Assembly (NCBI GenBank): GCA_026393655.1
Contig: JAPKZT010000295.1
Location: 1 to 14,703 of the forward strand
Source: Actinomycetota bacterium
GTDB taxonomy: Bacteria > Actinomycetota > Acidimicrobiia > Acidimicrobiales > Ilumatobacteraceae
DNA: 14,703 bases
Direction: 5' to 3'
Below the pieces are notes generated by a model that saw nothing but the letters and a program-made list of their open reading frames with translations, made no database searches and had not been told where the DNA came from. The position numbers were made by a program, and so were the translations under genes. Positions within the stretch are counted from its first letter, which is position 1, and each line of letters opens with the position of its first letter. This document shows, in pieces, positions 14,594-14,703 of the stretch.

Positions 14594-14703
14594 ATGAGCG
14601 AAAAGTCTTCATCGCCTAAATTTTGGAAAGACCGTGTCGTTGTCGTCACCGGTGGTAACGGGTTTCTTGGACGAAATGTCGTTGATGCTTTCAGCAAAGC
14701 TGG
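14594..14703 (+). CDS. fcl: N-terminus of an SDR nucleotide-sugar enzyme, probably GDP-L-fucose synthase (cut by window edge)
   Basis: Thirty-six codons from an ATG at 14594 to the right edge, translated by hand. After a short Ser/Lys N-terminus the sequence FWKDRVVVVTGGNGFLGRNV (about 10-29) gives the first beta strand and the TGGxGFLG nucleotide-binding loop of an extended SDR. The FWKDxRVxVTGGxGFLG opening is typical of actinobacterial GDP-L-fucose synthases (WcaG/Fcl), which epimerise and reduce GDP-4-keto-6-deoxymannose made by Gmd. gmd and a GDP-mannose-forming enzyme are both in this window, which supports the assignment. With only 36 residues visible, another NDP-sugar epimerase cannot be excluded. 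The gene is divergent from the GT4 run and has no Shine-Dalgarno. Confidence 0.65.
   Translation, partial: MSEKSSSPKFWKDRVVVVTGGNGFLGRNVVDAFSKA

Noticed and set aside
14497..14697. A 67-residue N-terminal extension of the first GT4 protein
   Set aside because: It would run antisense through the start of the SDR gene at 14594, and a good ribosome binding site supports the GTG at 14496.
1..14703. Mobile elements, CRISPR arrays, tRNA or rRNA genes, riboswitches
   Set aside because: No transposase or integrase-like frames, no regularly spaced repeats, and no intergenic space large enough for such elements.

Overview
This window looks like part of a compact, moderately AT-rich actinobacterial (Actinomycetota) chromosome. 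The evidence is an F420 biosynthesis pair (cofD-cofE), an actinobacterial envelope pair (DUF5719 protein plus a giant GT2 membrane protein), a mannose-1-phosphate guanylyltransferase close to Mycobacterium Rv3264c, and many start codons with no Shine-Dalgarno sequence. Several proteins (the 60-residue protein, the single-TM 224-residue protein, the GT2 fusion) remind me from memory of Acidimicrobiia such as the Ilumatobacter-type lineages; that placement is inference. By my gene coordinates only about 345 of 14703 bases lie outside genes, and several neighbours overlap, which suggests a streamlined genome.

Layout. 1-4046 (minus): a large membrane glycosyltransferase, whose stop overlaps the start (ATGA) of a DUF5719 gene that runs off the left edge. 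4127-5627 (plus): a 60-residue protein and a MOP/Wzx-type flippase. 5610-6593 (minus): gmd, overlapping the flippase tail to tail. 6634-8346 (plus): cofD and cofE, 3 bases apart. 8343-14496 (minus): a six-gene run, in transcription order GT4, GT4, WbuB-like GT4, single-TM unknown protein, sugar-1-phosphate nucleotidyltransferase, and an SDR sugar epimerase-like protein with lost catalytic residues. 14594-14703 (plus): the 5' end of an SDR gene that looks like GDP-L-fucose synthase.

How the genes fit together. The nucleotidyltransferase would make GDP-mannose. Gmd would convert it to GDP-4-keto-6-deoxymannose, and the partial gene at the right edge would convert that to GDP-L-fucose. The GT4 enzymes and the GT2 protein would assemble a surface or envelope glycan, and the flippase would move lipid-linked units across the membrane. 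The cofD-cofE pair is metabolically separate, but it sits beside the mannose nucleotidyltransferase as fbiA-fbiB do near manB and wbbL1 in M. tuberculosis, so this is probably an ancient actinobacterial neighbourhood. I saw no mobile elements, CRISPR arrays, tRNA or rRNA genes, and no gene-free stretch longer than about 100 bases.
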